This document shows positions 1-9,895 of a stretch of 64,000 nucleotides of DNA, in pieces. The notes beneath the pieces are model-generated. The model did not search any database. It saw nothing but the letters and a program-made list of their open reading frames with translations, and had not been told where the DNA came from. This stretch comes from Fallopia convolvulus (Eukaryota > Streptophyta > Magnoliopsida > Caryophyllales > Polygonaceae): NCBI GenBank assembly GCA_964016875.1, contig OZ024721.1, forward strand, positions 10,718,109-10,782,108, read 5' to 3'. Position 1 is the first letter of the stretch. The number at the start of each line of letters is the position of its first letter. The position numbers and the translations under genes are program-made.

Positions 1-1
1 A

Positions 2-1192
2 AACAACAACAACAACAGGAACAACAACAACAACGACAACAGGAATAACAACCACTATAACAACCGCGGAGGCGGCGGTGGGGGTTGGAGCTGCTTCGGC
101 GGGAGACCATAAGGTTATAGAGGCAAGGGCGGCCCTACGTACAACCCGAATGAAAAGGGGCGCGCCAACCCTACATCGGGAGCCAACCCCGTACCACGAG
201 GCCCGAGTCAGGCTTAGGCCAACAACGTCGAGCAACAGGCTCCCGCAAAGCAGGCACGGTCTGGGCAGACAACAACGCCCGATGGGTATATCCATACCAT
301 CTCGGGTGGACCATCACTTGCTGGATCAAGCCAGGCAGAAAGAAAGCGGTACGTGAGGGCAACCCATCATGAGCCCTCGGTGTTTAGCATCGCCTAGACC
401 TCGCGGTTCCACGCAGGCTTGGCCTTCACCTCCGAAGATGTCGAGGGACTCCACATCCCACACTCGGACCCCTTAGTGGTGCACGCTCAAGTAGGCACAA
501 AAATGGTGAAGCGAGTGTTGGTGGACACGGGGTCCTCCAAGGACATCATGTACTACGGCGCTTTCAAGCAATTGGGCATCTCCGAAACGTCCCTGAAGCC
601 CTACGCTGGGAAACTCACCTCCTTCTCAGGGAACAAAGTCGACGTCGCCGGTCTCATAGACCTTTGGATGACGTTGGGCACCGGCTCCTCAAGGAGAACC
701 GAGATGGTGGAATTTACGGTGGTACACCTACCTTCGGTGTATAATGTAATCATCGGGAGGGTCTCCTTGATGAAGTTTCAGGCGGTGGTGTCCATCTACC
801 AACTCAAAATGAAATTCCCCGTCGACGAAGGGGTTGGGGAGGTAAAGGGCAACCAAGAAGAGCGCCGCGTTTGCTATACGACCTCGGCAAAACAGAAGTG
901 CCCAGTGTTTATGGTGGAGTCCCCCTGCGAGGCCGACCTCGAAGTCCAGGACTTCACGATCCCTACCCCTGAGGTAGAAAGAAGGGCGATATCCCCCTTC
1001 GAGAGTGAGTCCGAGAAGATCTACCTGGGTGAATGTCTCTCCGGGACGTCATCGACGTCACTAGAAGCCTTGCTTGCTAGGTCCCGCGATGTGTTCGCCT
1101 GGACCGAGAAGGACCTCCGCGGCGTCCCGCGAACCGTGGCCCAGCACTCCCTAAACGTCAATGTCACCACTCGCCCTATGGTGCAGCGATGA
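2..1192 (+). pseudogene. gag C-terminus and aspartic protease of the Retand-like element
   Basis: The frame runs from a gag tail rich in Asn and Gly (encoded by an AAC-rich stretch at 2-60) into the protease. Stops at about 110, 215 and 395 break the gag-protease linker. The open part is 419-1192. The catalytic motif V-D-T-G-S-S (codons 521-538, residues 35-40 of the open part) is intact and followed by K-D-I-M-Y-Y, as in plant gypsy proteases. The frame then enters the linker before RT and ends at a TGA (1190-1192). The next ATG at 1199 continues in the same reading frame into RT, so this TGA is a point mutation inside one polyprotein rather than a true gene end. Confidence 0.8.
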
Positions 1193-1198
1193 AGAAAA

Positions 1199-1663
1199 AT
1201 GAATGAGGAGAGGGAAAACGCCGCAAATGACGAGGTGAAGAAACTGCTGGCCGCGGGCTTCATTCGCGAAGTCCAGTACCCCCGATGGTTGTCCAACGTC
1301 GTGCTGGTCAAAAAAGCCAGTGGGAAGTGGAGGATATGTGTGGACTTCAAGGATCTCAACAAAGCCTGTCCCAAAGACAACTACCCTTTGCCCTTGATCG
1401 ACGAGCAAGTCGACTCAACCGCATGTCACGGAGTATTGAGCTTCCTCGACGCATACTCAGGATACAACGAAGTCCTGATGAGCCCGCGTGACAAGGAGGA
1501 GACGTCCTTCATCACCCAGCGAGGCACTGATTTTTACAAGGTCATGCCGTTTGGCCTAAAGAATGCGGGGCCACCTTTCAACGCCTCGCCGACCGCATCT
1601 TTAAGAATCATCTGGGAAGGAACGTGTCGGCCTACATCGATGATATCGTGGTCCGGACTTCAC
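1199..1663 (+). pseudogene. RT N-terminal region, tandem copy 1
   Basis: The translation begins M-N-E-E-R and carries the typical gypsy RT start: a V-D-F-K-D-L-N-K-A motif, the PLP-x-ID segment, the F-L-D-A-Y-S-G-Y motif holding the first catalytic Asp, and V-M-P-F-G-L-K-N-A. Just after K-N-A-G the frame is lost by a missing base (near 1570), so the Y-I-D-D motif lies in another frame (about 1631-1645). The ORF then runs across the repeat junction at 1664 into the protease linker of copy 2, giving a chimeric product with no natural counterpart. Confidence 0.8.
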
Positions 1664-2457
1664 GTTTGCTATACGACCTCGGCAAAACAGAAGTGCCTAG
1701 TGTTTATGGTGGAGTCCCCCTGCGAGGCCGACCTCGAAGTCCAGGACTTCACGATCCCTACCCCTAAGGTAGAAAGAAGGGCTATATCCCCCTTCGAGAG
1801 TGAGTCCGAGAAGATCTACCTGGGTGAATGTCTCTCCGGGACGTCATCGACGTCACTAGAAGCCTTGCTTGCTAGGTCCCGCGATATGTTCGCTGGACCG
1901 AGAAGGACCTCCGCGGCGTCCCGCGAACCGTGGCCCAGCACTCCCTAAACGTCAATGTCACCACTCGCCCTGTGGTGCAGCGATGAAGAAAAATGAATGA
2001 GGAGAGGGCAAACACCGCAAATGACGAGGTGAAGAAACTGTTGGCCGCGGGCTTCATTCGCGAAGTCCAGTACCCCCGATGGTTGTCCAACGTCGTGCTG
2101 GTCAAAAAAGCCAGTGGGAAGTGGAGGATGTGCGTGGACTTCAAGGATCTCAACAAAGCCTGTCCCAAAGACAACTACCCTTTGCCCTTGATCGACGAGC
2201 TGGTCGACTCAACCGCATGTCACGGAGTATTGAGCTTCCTCGACGCGTACTCAGGATACAACCAAGTCCTGATGAGCCCGCGTGACAAGGAGGAGACGTC
2301 CTTCATCACCCAGCGAGGCACTTATTTTTACAAGGTCATGCCATTTTGCCTAAAGAATGCGGGGCCACCTTTCAACGCCTCGCCGACCGCATCTTTAAGA
2401 ATCATCTGGGAAGGAACGTGTCGGCCTACATCAATGATATCGTGGTCCGGACTTCAC
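1664..2457 (+). pseudogene. Protease linker and RT N-terminus, tandem copy 2
   Basis: This copy repeats the protease linker and RT start. It has a private one-base deletion near 1890, where other copies read CGCCTGG and this one CGCTGG; this makes the unit 794 bp and shifts the linker frame. The shared TGA is at 1984-1986. The RT block from 1993 holds the F-L-D-A-Y-S-G-Y motif. The Y-x-D-D motif, out of frame here too, reads Y-I-N-D, so one catalytic Asp is lost in this copy. Confidence 0.8.
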
Positions 2458-3252
2458 GTTTGCTATACGACCTCGGCAAAACAGAAGTGCCTAGTGTTTA
2501 TGGTGGAGTCCCCCTGCGAGGCCGACCTCGAAGTCCAGGACTTCACGATCCCTACCCCTGAGGTAGAAAGAAGGGCGATATCCCCCTTCGAGAGTGGGTC
2601 CGAGAAGATCTACCTGGGTGAATGTCTCTCCGGGACGTCATCGACGTCACTAGAAGCCTTGCTTGCTAGGTCCCGCGATATGTTCGCCTGGACCGAGAAG
2701 GACCTCCGCTGCGTCCCGCGAACCGTGGCCCAACACTCCCTAAACGTCAATGTCACCACTCGCCCTGTGGTGCAGCGATGAAGAAAAATGAATGAGGAGA
2801 GGGCAAACGCCGCAAATGACGAGGTGAAGAAACTGCTGGCCGCGGGCTTCATTCGCGAAGTCCAGTACCCCCGATGGTTGTCCAACGTCGTGCTGGTCAA
2901 AAAAGCCAGTGGGAAGTGGAGGGTGTGTGTGGACTTCAAGGATCTCAACAAAGCCTGTCCCAAAGACAACTAGCCTTTGCCCTTGATCGACGAGCTAGTC
3001 GACTCAACCGCATGTCACGGAGTATTGAGCTTCCTCGACGCGTACTCAGGATACAACCAAGTCCTGATGAGCCCGCGTGACAAGGAGGAGACGTCCTTCA
3101 TCACCCAGCGAGGCACTTATTTTTACAAGGTCATGTCGTTTGGCCTAAAGAATGCGGGGCCACCTTTCAACGCCTCGTCGACCGCATCTTCAAGAATCAT
3201 CTGGGAAAGAACGTGTCGGCCTACATCGATGATATCGTGGTCCGGACTTCAC
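2458..3252 (+). pseudogene. Protease linker and RT N-terminus, tandem copy 3
   Basis: Third copy of the 795-bp block. Besides the shared TGA (2779-2781) and the shared frameshift near 3155, it has a private nonsense change at 2971-2973 (TAG where the other copies have TAC) just after the P-K-D-N segment. RT in this copy is therefore broken three ways. It also differs privately in the M-S-F-G-L segment, which is M-P-F-G-L in the others apart from copy 2. Confidence 0.8.
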
Positions 3253-4040
3253 GTTTGCTATACGACCTCGGCAAAACAGAAGTGCCTAGTGTTTATGGTG
3301 GAGTCCCCCTGCGAGGCCGACCTCGAAGTCCAGGACTTCACGATCCCTACCCCTGAGGTAGAAAGAAGGGCGATATCCCCCTTCGAGAGTGAGTCCGAGA
3401 AGATCTACCTGGGTGAATGTCTCTCCGGGACGTCATCGACGTCACTAGAAGCCTTGCTTGCTAGGTCCGGCGATATGTTCGCCTGGACCGAGAAGGACCT
3501 CCGCGGCGTCCCGCGAACCGTGGCCCAGCACTCCCTAAACGTCCATGTCACCACTCGCCCTGTGGTGCAGCGATGAAGAAAAATGAATGAGGAGAGGGCA
3601 AACGCCGCAAATGACGAGGTGAAGAAACTGCTGGCCGCGGGCTTCATTCGCGAAGTCCAGTACCCTCGATGGTTGTCCAACGTCGTGCTGGTCAAAAAAG
3701 CCAGTGGGAAGTGGAGGATGTGTGTGGACTTCAAGGATCTCAACAAAGCCTGTCCCAAAGACAACTACCCTTTGCCCTTGATCGACGAGCTGGTCGACTC
3801 AACCGCATGTCACGGAGTATTGAGCTTCCTCGACGCGTACTCAGGATACAACCAAGTCCTGATGAGCCCGCGTGACAAGGAGGAGACGTCCTTCATCACC
3901 CAGCGAGGCACTTATTTTTACAAGGTCATGCCGTTTGGCCTAAAGAATGCGGGGCCACCTTTCAACGCCTCGCCGACCGCATCTTTAAGAATCATCTGGG
4001 AAGGAACGTGTCGGCCTACATCGATGATATCGTGGTCCGG
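3253..4040 (+). pseudogene. Protease linker and RT N-terminus, tandem copy 4, continuous with the rest of pol
   Basis: Fourth and last copy. It is the only one whose RT continues past G-T-C-C-G-G at 4040 into the rest of pol (the S-K-T-P-E-E-H segment). The shared TGA at 3574-3576 and the shared frameshift near 3949 are present here as well. The element's only full-length RT is therefore itself inactive, unless these positions are bypassed during translation. Confidence 0.8.
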
Positions 4041-5549
4041 AGCAAGACCCCTGAAGAGCATCTGGTCGACCTCGCTGAGGTCTTCGCTACCCTCAGGCAC
4101 AACCGCCTCAGCTTGAACCCCGAGAAGTGCGTCTTCGGCGTATCATCAGGGAAGTTCTTAGGCTTCATGATCAGCGAGCGCGGGATCGACGTCAACCCCA
4201 CCAAGGACGAGTCGATCCTCTCAATGAGGTCGCCGCAATCTCGAACTGAGGTGCAACGGCTCAACGGCGTCGTAAACTATCTAGGGAGGTTTTGCTCCCG
4301 CTTGGCGGACAAGTCTCTTCCCTTTTTCGCTGCTCTCAAGAAAAACGACAAGTGCGCTTGGGATGAGGGGCTCGAGCTCGCTTTCTCTGAATTAAAGGCC
4401 TTCCTGTCGAAACTCCCCACGTTGTCCCCTCCAATGGCATGTGAGGACTTGCAACTATATGTGGCACTAAGCTCGGAGACGGTCAGGGCGGTGCTAACCA
4501 GAAAGGCCATGCACCCAGTCTACTTCGTGAGTCGCGTGCTCCAACCTGCGGAGCAGCGATACTCCCCGGCGGAGAAGATGGCATTGGCAGTCGTGACCGC
4601 CGCAAGGCGCCTGTGCCCTTACTTCCACGCGCATCCCATTCAGGTCCTCTCTGACCTCCCACTTCGGCAAATCCTCCACCAGCCCGCCCTCTCCGGGCGA
4701 ATGACGAAGTGGGCAGTCGAGCTTTCCGAGTTCGACATCAACTACCTCCCGAGGACCGCGATGAAGGGGCAGGCCCTCGCCGATTTCAGGGTGGAGGTCA
4801 CCTTCCCCGAAACTGACGCGAGCTCGGAAGAGTGGAAGGTATTCGTTGATGGCTCACGATGTGATGCCGGTGACGGGGTTGGCATATTCCTCGTCGGTCC
4901 CTCGATCGAGACGGAGTATGCCCTTAACTTTGCCTTCGATGCCACCAACAACGAGGCCGAGGAGGAGGCCATGATCGCCGGAATAGAGATGGCGCTCCTC
5001 AGTGGAGCCCACAAAATCAGGGTCTACACCGACTCCGAGCTGGTTGCGCATCAGCTCAACGGGCAATACGACACCCGGACGGGGTTCCTGCCTGCGTACC
5101 GAGAGAAGGTTAAGGCCTTGGTGTCGTGCCTAGAAACCTTTGCGGTGGAGTCCATCCCGCGAACCTCGAACACGAAGGCGGATGCTCTCGCGAGGTTGGG
5201 CTCTTCCCTCCCCTTGGAGGTAGGGAATCGCGTGATGGTGGAAAGCCTCGCGGAGTGTAACCAGCGAGGTTCTCTCCGTAACCACTGGGGACTGGAGGAC
5301 CCCGTGGAGGCTCGGAAACTGAAAATGCAGGCGGCGCGCTATTGCGTCATCGGTGGTCGTCTCTATCGTCGAGGCTACGCTGAGCCCAACCTGTTGTGTG
5401 TGCCGACCGAGTCTACGGAGCATATCCTCTATGAGGCACACGAGGGGGTCTATGGCGGCCACCCAAGGTGGCGATCCCTAGAACATAAAATCACCCATTT
5501 GGGGTACTTTTGGCCCACTTTTCGGAAAGACGCGAGGGCCTATGTTTAG
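4008..5549 (+). pseudogene. pol: RT C-terminus, RNase H, second (archaeal-type) RNase H, integrase zinc domain
   Basis: In this 513-residue open frame the RT active site Y-I-D-D is at residues 4-7. The RT thumb and connection follow. A first RNase H spans roughly 145-265 and looks degenerate. A second RNase H at about 275-395 keeps its acidic residues (D281 in V-F-V-D-G-S, E316/E318, D342 in Y-T-D-S-E, D392 in K-A-D-A-L-A). The integrase zinc domain begins with H478 and H485. A TAG at 5547-5549 cuts the frame just before the C-D-G-C pair that would complete HHCC. The dual RNase H is the diagnostic feature of the Tat lineage. The first Met at 4008 is only where the open frame starts; the real polyprotein began upstream. 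Confidence 0.88.
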
Positions 5550-5636
5550 CGATGTGACGGGTGTCAGAAGCACGGTAACCTCCAGCACGCCCCGACCTCG
5601 CGTCTTCGCTCCATCCATGCGACGTGCCCCTTCGCG

Positions 5637-6464
5637 ATGTGGGGGGTGGACATCCTTGGCCCCTTCCCCAAGGTTGTTGGCCAGGTGCGGTATATCTTGG
5701 TCATCGTCGACTATTTCATGAAGTGGGTCGAGGCACAAGCAATGGAAAAGATCACGGGGTCAAAGGTCTGTGACTTCCTATGGAAGAACCTCGTTTGCCG
5801 CTTTGGCGTTCCCATGACCATCATGACCGACCATGGCCCCCAATTCGATTGCGAAGAGACTCGGACCTTCTGCTCCGACCTGGGCATAAACCTCAAGTTT
5901 TCCTCCGTGGCCCACCCCCAGTCCAACGGCCGGGATGAGAACGTCAACGCCCGGATCTTGACCGATCTAAAGAAGCGCCTAGGTGTGGCACAAGGTCGCT
6001 GGGCGGAACTCCTCCCACTCGTCCTATGGACGTATCGCACAACCGCGCGTCGCGCAACGGGAGAAACACCTTTCTCTCTAACCTACGGGGCGGAGGCACT
6101 AGTCCCAGTGGAGACCTTGGTCCCCTCGGCGAGAGTTTTCGATTTCAACGAAAAAGAGAACGAGGCCAACCTTAAGGTCGAACTCCAATTCAGAGACGAG
6201 TTGCGCGAGGTGGCTGACCTACGCTCCAGGGAATACAAACGCAGCATGGCAGTGTACCACGACAAGAGGGTTAGGCCTCGGTTCCTGGTTGCGGGTAGCC
6301 TCGTCTTGAGGCGTACCGAAGGTGGCAAGTTGGACCCTAACTGGGAGGGGCCATACCTCCTTGGCGAGGAGGTCGCGCCCAGAGCTTTCAAGCTCAAAGA
6401 CAGTCAGGGACGTACCCTGAGCAAAACATGGAACGTCGATCGACTCAAAAAATATTTTGTATAA
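5637..6464 (+). pseudogene. Integrase catalytic core and C-terminal domain of the Retand-like element
   Basis: It is in phase with the upstream pol frame and separated from it by the TAG at 5547. The D-D-35-E residues are present: D5 (G-V-D-I-L-G-P-F), D65 (M-T-D-H-G-P-Q-F, where most relatives have D-N-G) and E101 (N-G-R-D-E-N-V-N). The C-terminal part holds W-E-G-P-Y-L-L and ends K-T-W-N-V-D-R-L-K-K-Y-F-V, the usual end of plant Tat-type pol. No chromodomain is seen. The fragment looks intact apart from the upstream stop. Confidence 0.88.
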
Positions 6465-6543
6465 ACTCTCTAAACTCCGCTATTTCCCACAAGTTTTATG
6501 AATAAAGGGTTGTGGAATTTTCAAATCTCTCTCAAAAATTAAA

Positions 6544-7408
6544 ACCTCGTTTTTAAGTCCACCCCTCGCTTCCCGCTTGGGTTGGAGAACCTCGTGTTTA
6601 AATCCACCCCTCGCTTCCCGCTTGGGGATAGAGATTCTCGGTTTTAAGTTGCGAAGTCCACCCCTCGCTTCCCGCTTGGGGTTGGAGAACCTCGTGTTTA
6701 AGTCCACCCCTCGCTTCCCACTTGGGGTTGGAGAACCTCGTGTCTAAGTCCACCCCTCGCTTCCCGCTTGGGGTTGGAGAACCTCGTGTTTAAGTCCACC
6801 CCTCGCTTCCCGCTAGGGGTTGGAGAACCTCGTGTTTAAGTCCACTCCTCGCTTCCCGCTTGGGCTTGGAGAACCTCGTGTTTAAGTCCACCCCTCGCTT
6901 CCCGCTTGGGGTTGGATAACCTCGTGTTTAAGTCCACCCCTCGCTTCCCGCTTGGGCTTGGAGATTCTCAGTTTTAAGTTTCAAAGTCCACCCCTCACTT
7001 CCCGCTTGGGGTTGGAGAACCTCGTGTTTAAGTCCACCCCTCGCTTCCCGCTTGGGGTTGGAGATTCTCGGTTTTAAGTTGCGAAGTCCACCCCTCGCTT
7101 TCCGCTTGGGGTTGGAGAACCTCATGTTTAAGTCCACCCCTCGCTTCCCGCTTGGGGTTGGAGAACCTCGTGTTTAAGTCCACCCTTCGCTTCTTGCTTG
7201 GGGTTCGAGAACCTCGTGTTTAACTCCACCCCTCGCTTCCCGCTTGGGGTTGGAGATTCTCGATTTTAAGTTGCGAAGTCCACCCCTCGCCTCCAGCTTG
7301 GGGTTGGAGAACCTCGTGTTTAAGTCCACCCCTCGCTTCCCGCTTGGGGTTGGAGATTCTCGGTTTTAAGTTGCGAAGCCCACCCCTCGCTTCCCGCTTG
7401 GGGTTGGA
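6544..7408. repeat. 46-bp minisatellite in the Retand-like element, about 18-19 units
   Basis: The basic unit is TTGGAGAACCTCGTGTTTAA followed by a GTCCACCCCTCGCTTCCCGC block and TTGGGG, 46 bp in all. Several units instead carry GGAGATTCTCGGTTTTAAGT with about 5 extra bases. The array lies just after the integrase stop. Retand elements are known for an amplified tandem repeat between pol and the 3' LTR, and this fits. Short minus-strand ORFs with repeated R-E-A-R-G-G are by-products of the repeat and are not taken as genes. Confidence 0.9.
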
Positions 7409-7420
7409 AACAATCAAAAA

Positions 7421-7650
7421 TCATCATGCAAGATCCGAGCAAGGCTCGTGATTTTGGCATAATAACCATCATGCAAGATCCGAGCGAGGCTCGTGATCTT
7501 GGCATAATAACCATCCTGCAAGATCCGAGTGAGGCTCGTGATCTTGGCATAATAACCATCATGCAAGATCCGAGCGAGGCTCGTGATCTTGGCATAATAA
7601 CCATCATGCAAGATCCGAGCGCGGCTCGTGATCTTGACATAATATTGAAA
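7421..7650. repeat. 45-bp minisatellite with palindromic core, five units
   Basis: Five units of 45 bp (ATCATGCAAGATCCGAGCGA, then GGCTCGTGATCTTGGCATAA and TAACC). The core GATCCGAGC/GCTCGTGATC is an imperfect inverted repeat that could form a hairpin. Because the unit is a multiple of three, the plus strand is open throughout and would give repeats of I-M-Q-D-P-S-E-A-R-D-L-G-I-I-T. Nothing else supports a real protein. Confidence 0.9.
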
Positions 7651-7983
7651 GCAAATCCAAAGCCGGTGGCTAGGCACGATGAGAACGAGAAATCGCCTTC
7701 GCCAACAAGCAGGATCTTTTGGAAGGTGCTGTAACGCCCCATCCAAATCTCACTAACATCGGAATCCGAATAGAAATCATAAACGGACGAGTTTTGATCA
7801 AGATGCGTGTAATAAGTCTTCTCCATATCATTACCTCTAAACTATCACTTGTTTAGATTTGTATGAACTTCTTGAACAGTGGAGTTGAATTTAGAGAAGG
7901 GCGGATAAATTATGACTTAAAATATCTCCGTAATTTCAGCTCTAGAAAGAGAAATGCGTTAGGTCTAAGCAAAAGAATCTCAG

Positions 7984-8070
7984 TCCATCATGTGAGATCC
8001 GAGCGAGGCTCGTGATCTTGGCATAATAATCATCATGCGAGATCCGAGCGAAGCTCGGGATCTCGGCATA
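7984..8070. repeat. Two detached units of the 45-bp minisatellite
   Basis: Two further copies with the same GATCCGAGCGAGGCTCGTGA core lie about 330 bp beyond the main array. The intervening sequence (7651-7983) has no repeat structure. The array was therefore longer once, or was split by an insertion or by local sequence loss. Confidence 0.8.
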
Positions 8071-9101
8071 GAAACAAGCACCCGATGTGGCCCGAGTATG
8101 CCACAAATATTGTGACATGGGCCATGGGGTTGGATCGGGATATGTATACATGTAAATTAAAGCAAGAAACACAAACACATCCATAAGACAAGAAAAATTG
8201 CACAAAATAAGGCCCCAAGGGCCGAAGTGTTTAATTACAAACCCCGGCGGGGCCAACAACATAACGGAAATAAAATAACATTAAAAAATCGGAGACATCC
8301 TTAATCCCTCAGGACCTCGGCAGTGGGGTCTTTCGTGGCATCGACGGTGGGGTTCGTGCGAGCATGGAGGACGGGCAAAGTGGAGACAGCATCGGGCTGG
8401 GAGCTCAACGCATCGGTCGCAGGTTGAGGGCCCATGACGACGGGTCCAGACATCCCTGGACGAGGTCCTCTGCAGAGGGAGCCTCGGTAGCCACGGTCCC
8501 ATCTTCGTTAAGGAAGAACTCGCATTCTCCCTCGGGCTCCTCCCCGGTTTCCTCCCCCATAGTCTCTGTGTAGTTAGGGTTGAAGAAGGAAACGGGGGTC
8601 GATGTGCCCGTACTTCGCCACCGCCTGCTTAACCCCCATGCGGACGGCCTGGCGGAACATCTTGTTCACGCTACCCACCAACTCCTCCTTGTACTCCGCC
8701 GACGCCACATACTTGGGCCCCGCAGCCACCACCTCCTTGTTGAGCTCGCTGACGCGCTGTCGGAGGTTGGTGATCTCATCCTCGGCCTTCAGAAGCTCCG
8801 CCTCCTTCTCTTTAAAGAATTTGTGCTCAGCGGAGAGTTTGCCCCGAAGCTCCTCATTCTCTCCCAATAAAACCCCGACCAGGGCCTTTGCCTTGTTCTC
8901 CTCCTCCTTCGCCCTCGCCGCCGCCTTGGCCTCGTCCTTCGTTGCAGCCTCCGCGACTTTAATCCGCTTTCCGGCCTAGGCGAGGTCCTTCTCGTGCCTC
9001 GCACACTCCGTTGTGTGGGCCTTAAGTGCCGCCTCCATTTTATCCATCCTCTTCTGGAGGAGGGTAAGGCGGCTGCGGTTGTAGTTCTCAAAAAAGGTAT
9101 G

Positions 9102-9179
9102 CTGAAAATTCACAAAGTTGTTAAAAAAAAGAGGCACGAAATCCAAAACAGAAGAGAGATTCATGAAAGCGAAACGTAC
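9102..9179 (-). other. Predicted short GT-AG intron in the antisense ORF
   Basis: Minus-strand donor GCGATG|GTACGTTTCG and acceptor GAATTTTCAG|CATACC bound a T-rich 78-bp segment. It happens to be open in frame and would add a hydrophobic stretch (F-V-P-L-F-F-N-N-F) unlike its Glu/Lys-rich surroundings. Splicing it out gives a continuous coiled-coil-like protein. Confidence 0.6.
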
Positions 9180-9712
9180 CATCGCCGAATGGTTGGCGGC
9201 CTCGTCGTTAAGGGCCTCCTCGGTGAGATTGTTAGCCCACGAGACCTCTTCCTTCCATTCGTCCCGACTCCATCTCGCAGAAGCACCCCGAGTCGGCCCG
9301 GGGCAGTGGAACTTCGTGGGAGAGGGACCGTCGACGTTGAGGGCCCGTCCCTCAAAATTAATGATGGAGATGATCTCCTTCCCTGACGGACCGCGTTGGC
9401 TGTCCCCCCTGGACTTCTTCTTTTTATCTCCGCGGGGGGACTCCGCGCCTTTCCTCTTTGACCCGGATCCTCGGAAGGCTTGGGAAGACGTCCTCGCGAC
9501 GTCCCCCTTGGACGAGGCCCCCTCGGTTGTCTTCACCCCGGGCACCTTCGGCGGCGGGGATGTCACCTTCGGTTGCGAGGTGGGCGGCCTCGCCTGCGGC
9601 GATGGTTCCTTTATAACGACCCCCTTTTGACCTTAGGGGATCGGGGCGGTGGAAGAGGAAGTCGCAGGTTTCTTCCCCTGCGACTTCGAGGTTAGAGTGC
9701 CAAAGAGGTCCA

Positions 9713-9895
9713 CTGTCAAAGAAAGGCATAAAAATAAGTTAGATAAAAAGCAAGAAGCGAGACATAACAACGAGTCAAGCTAGCATGACCCGAGCGAAGA
9801 CCCGTGGTCGTCACTATATAGGCGAGGTTTCAACCTCGTTGCCTCAAACCAAGGGCAAATAACAAAAACAAACAACAAGAGGGAAATTAAGTAAC
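9713..9895 (-). other. Predicted GT-AG intron in the antisense ORF
   Basis: On the minus strand the donor reads AAAGAG|GTTACTTAAT and the acceptor TTTCTTTGACAG|TGGACC. The intron is 183 bp and richer in A+T than its flanks, with stops in the frames. Removing it would place the conserved first part next to the basic second part. This is inference from splice-site signals only. Confidence 0.6.

Larger units (their letters stand above)
869..4040 (+). repeat. Four tandem copies of a 795-bp protease-linker/RT block
   Basis: Copies start with GTTTGCTATACGACC at 869, 1664, 2458 and 3253, spaced 795, 794 and 795 bp. Each runs from the end of protease to the RT segment just after the Y-x-D-D catalytic motif. 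The first three end in GTCCGGACTTCAC and restart; the fourth continues into normal RT sequence after GTCCGG at 4040. The copies differ at only a few positions by eye. All share the TGA at the protease/RT boundary and the same single-base frameshift upstream of the Y-x-D-D region. Private changes include a one-base deletion near 1890 (copy 2) and a TAG at 2971-2973 (copy 3). Confidence 0.92.

Noticed and set aside
1199..3576. Chimeric ORFs joining RT starts to protease linkers
   Set aside because: They arise from read-through across the tandem-repeat junctions and carry frameshifted RT ends. They are not natural fusion proteins.
6544..7650. Regular 45-46-bp direct repeats resembling a CRISPR array
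   Set aside because: The units are contiguous with no unique spacers and lie in a plant retrotransposon. They are minisatellites.
7426..7734. 102-residue plus-strand ORF with 15-residue repeats
   Set aside because: It is open only because the 45-bp unit is a multiple of three. No homologous protein type, start context or promoter supports it.
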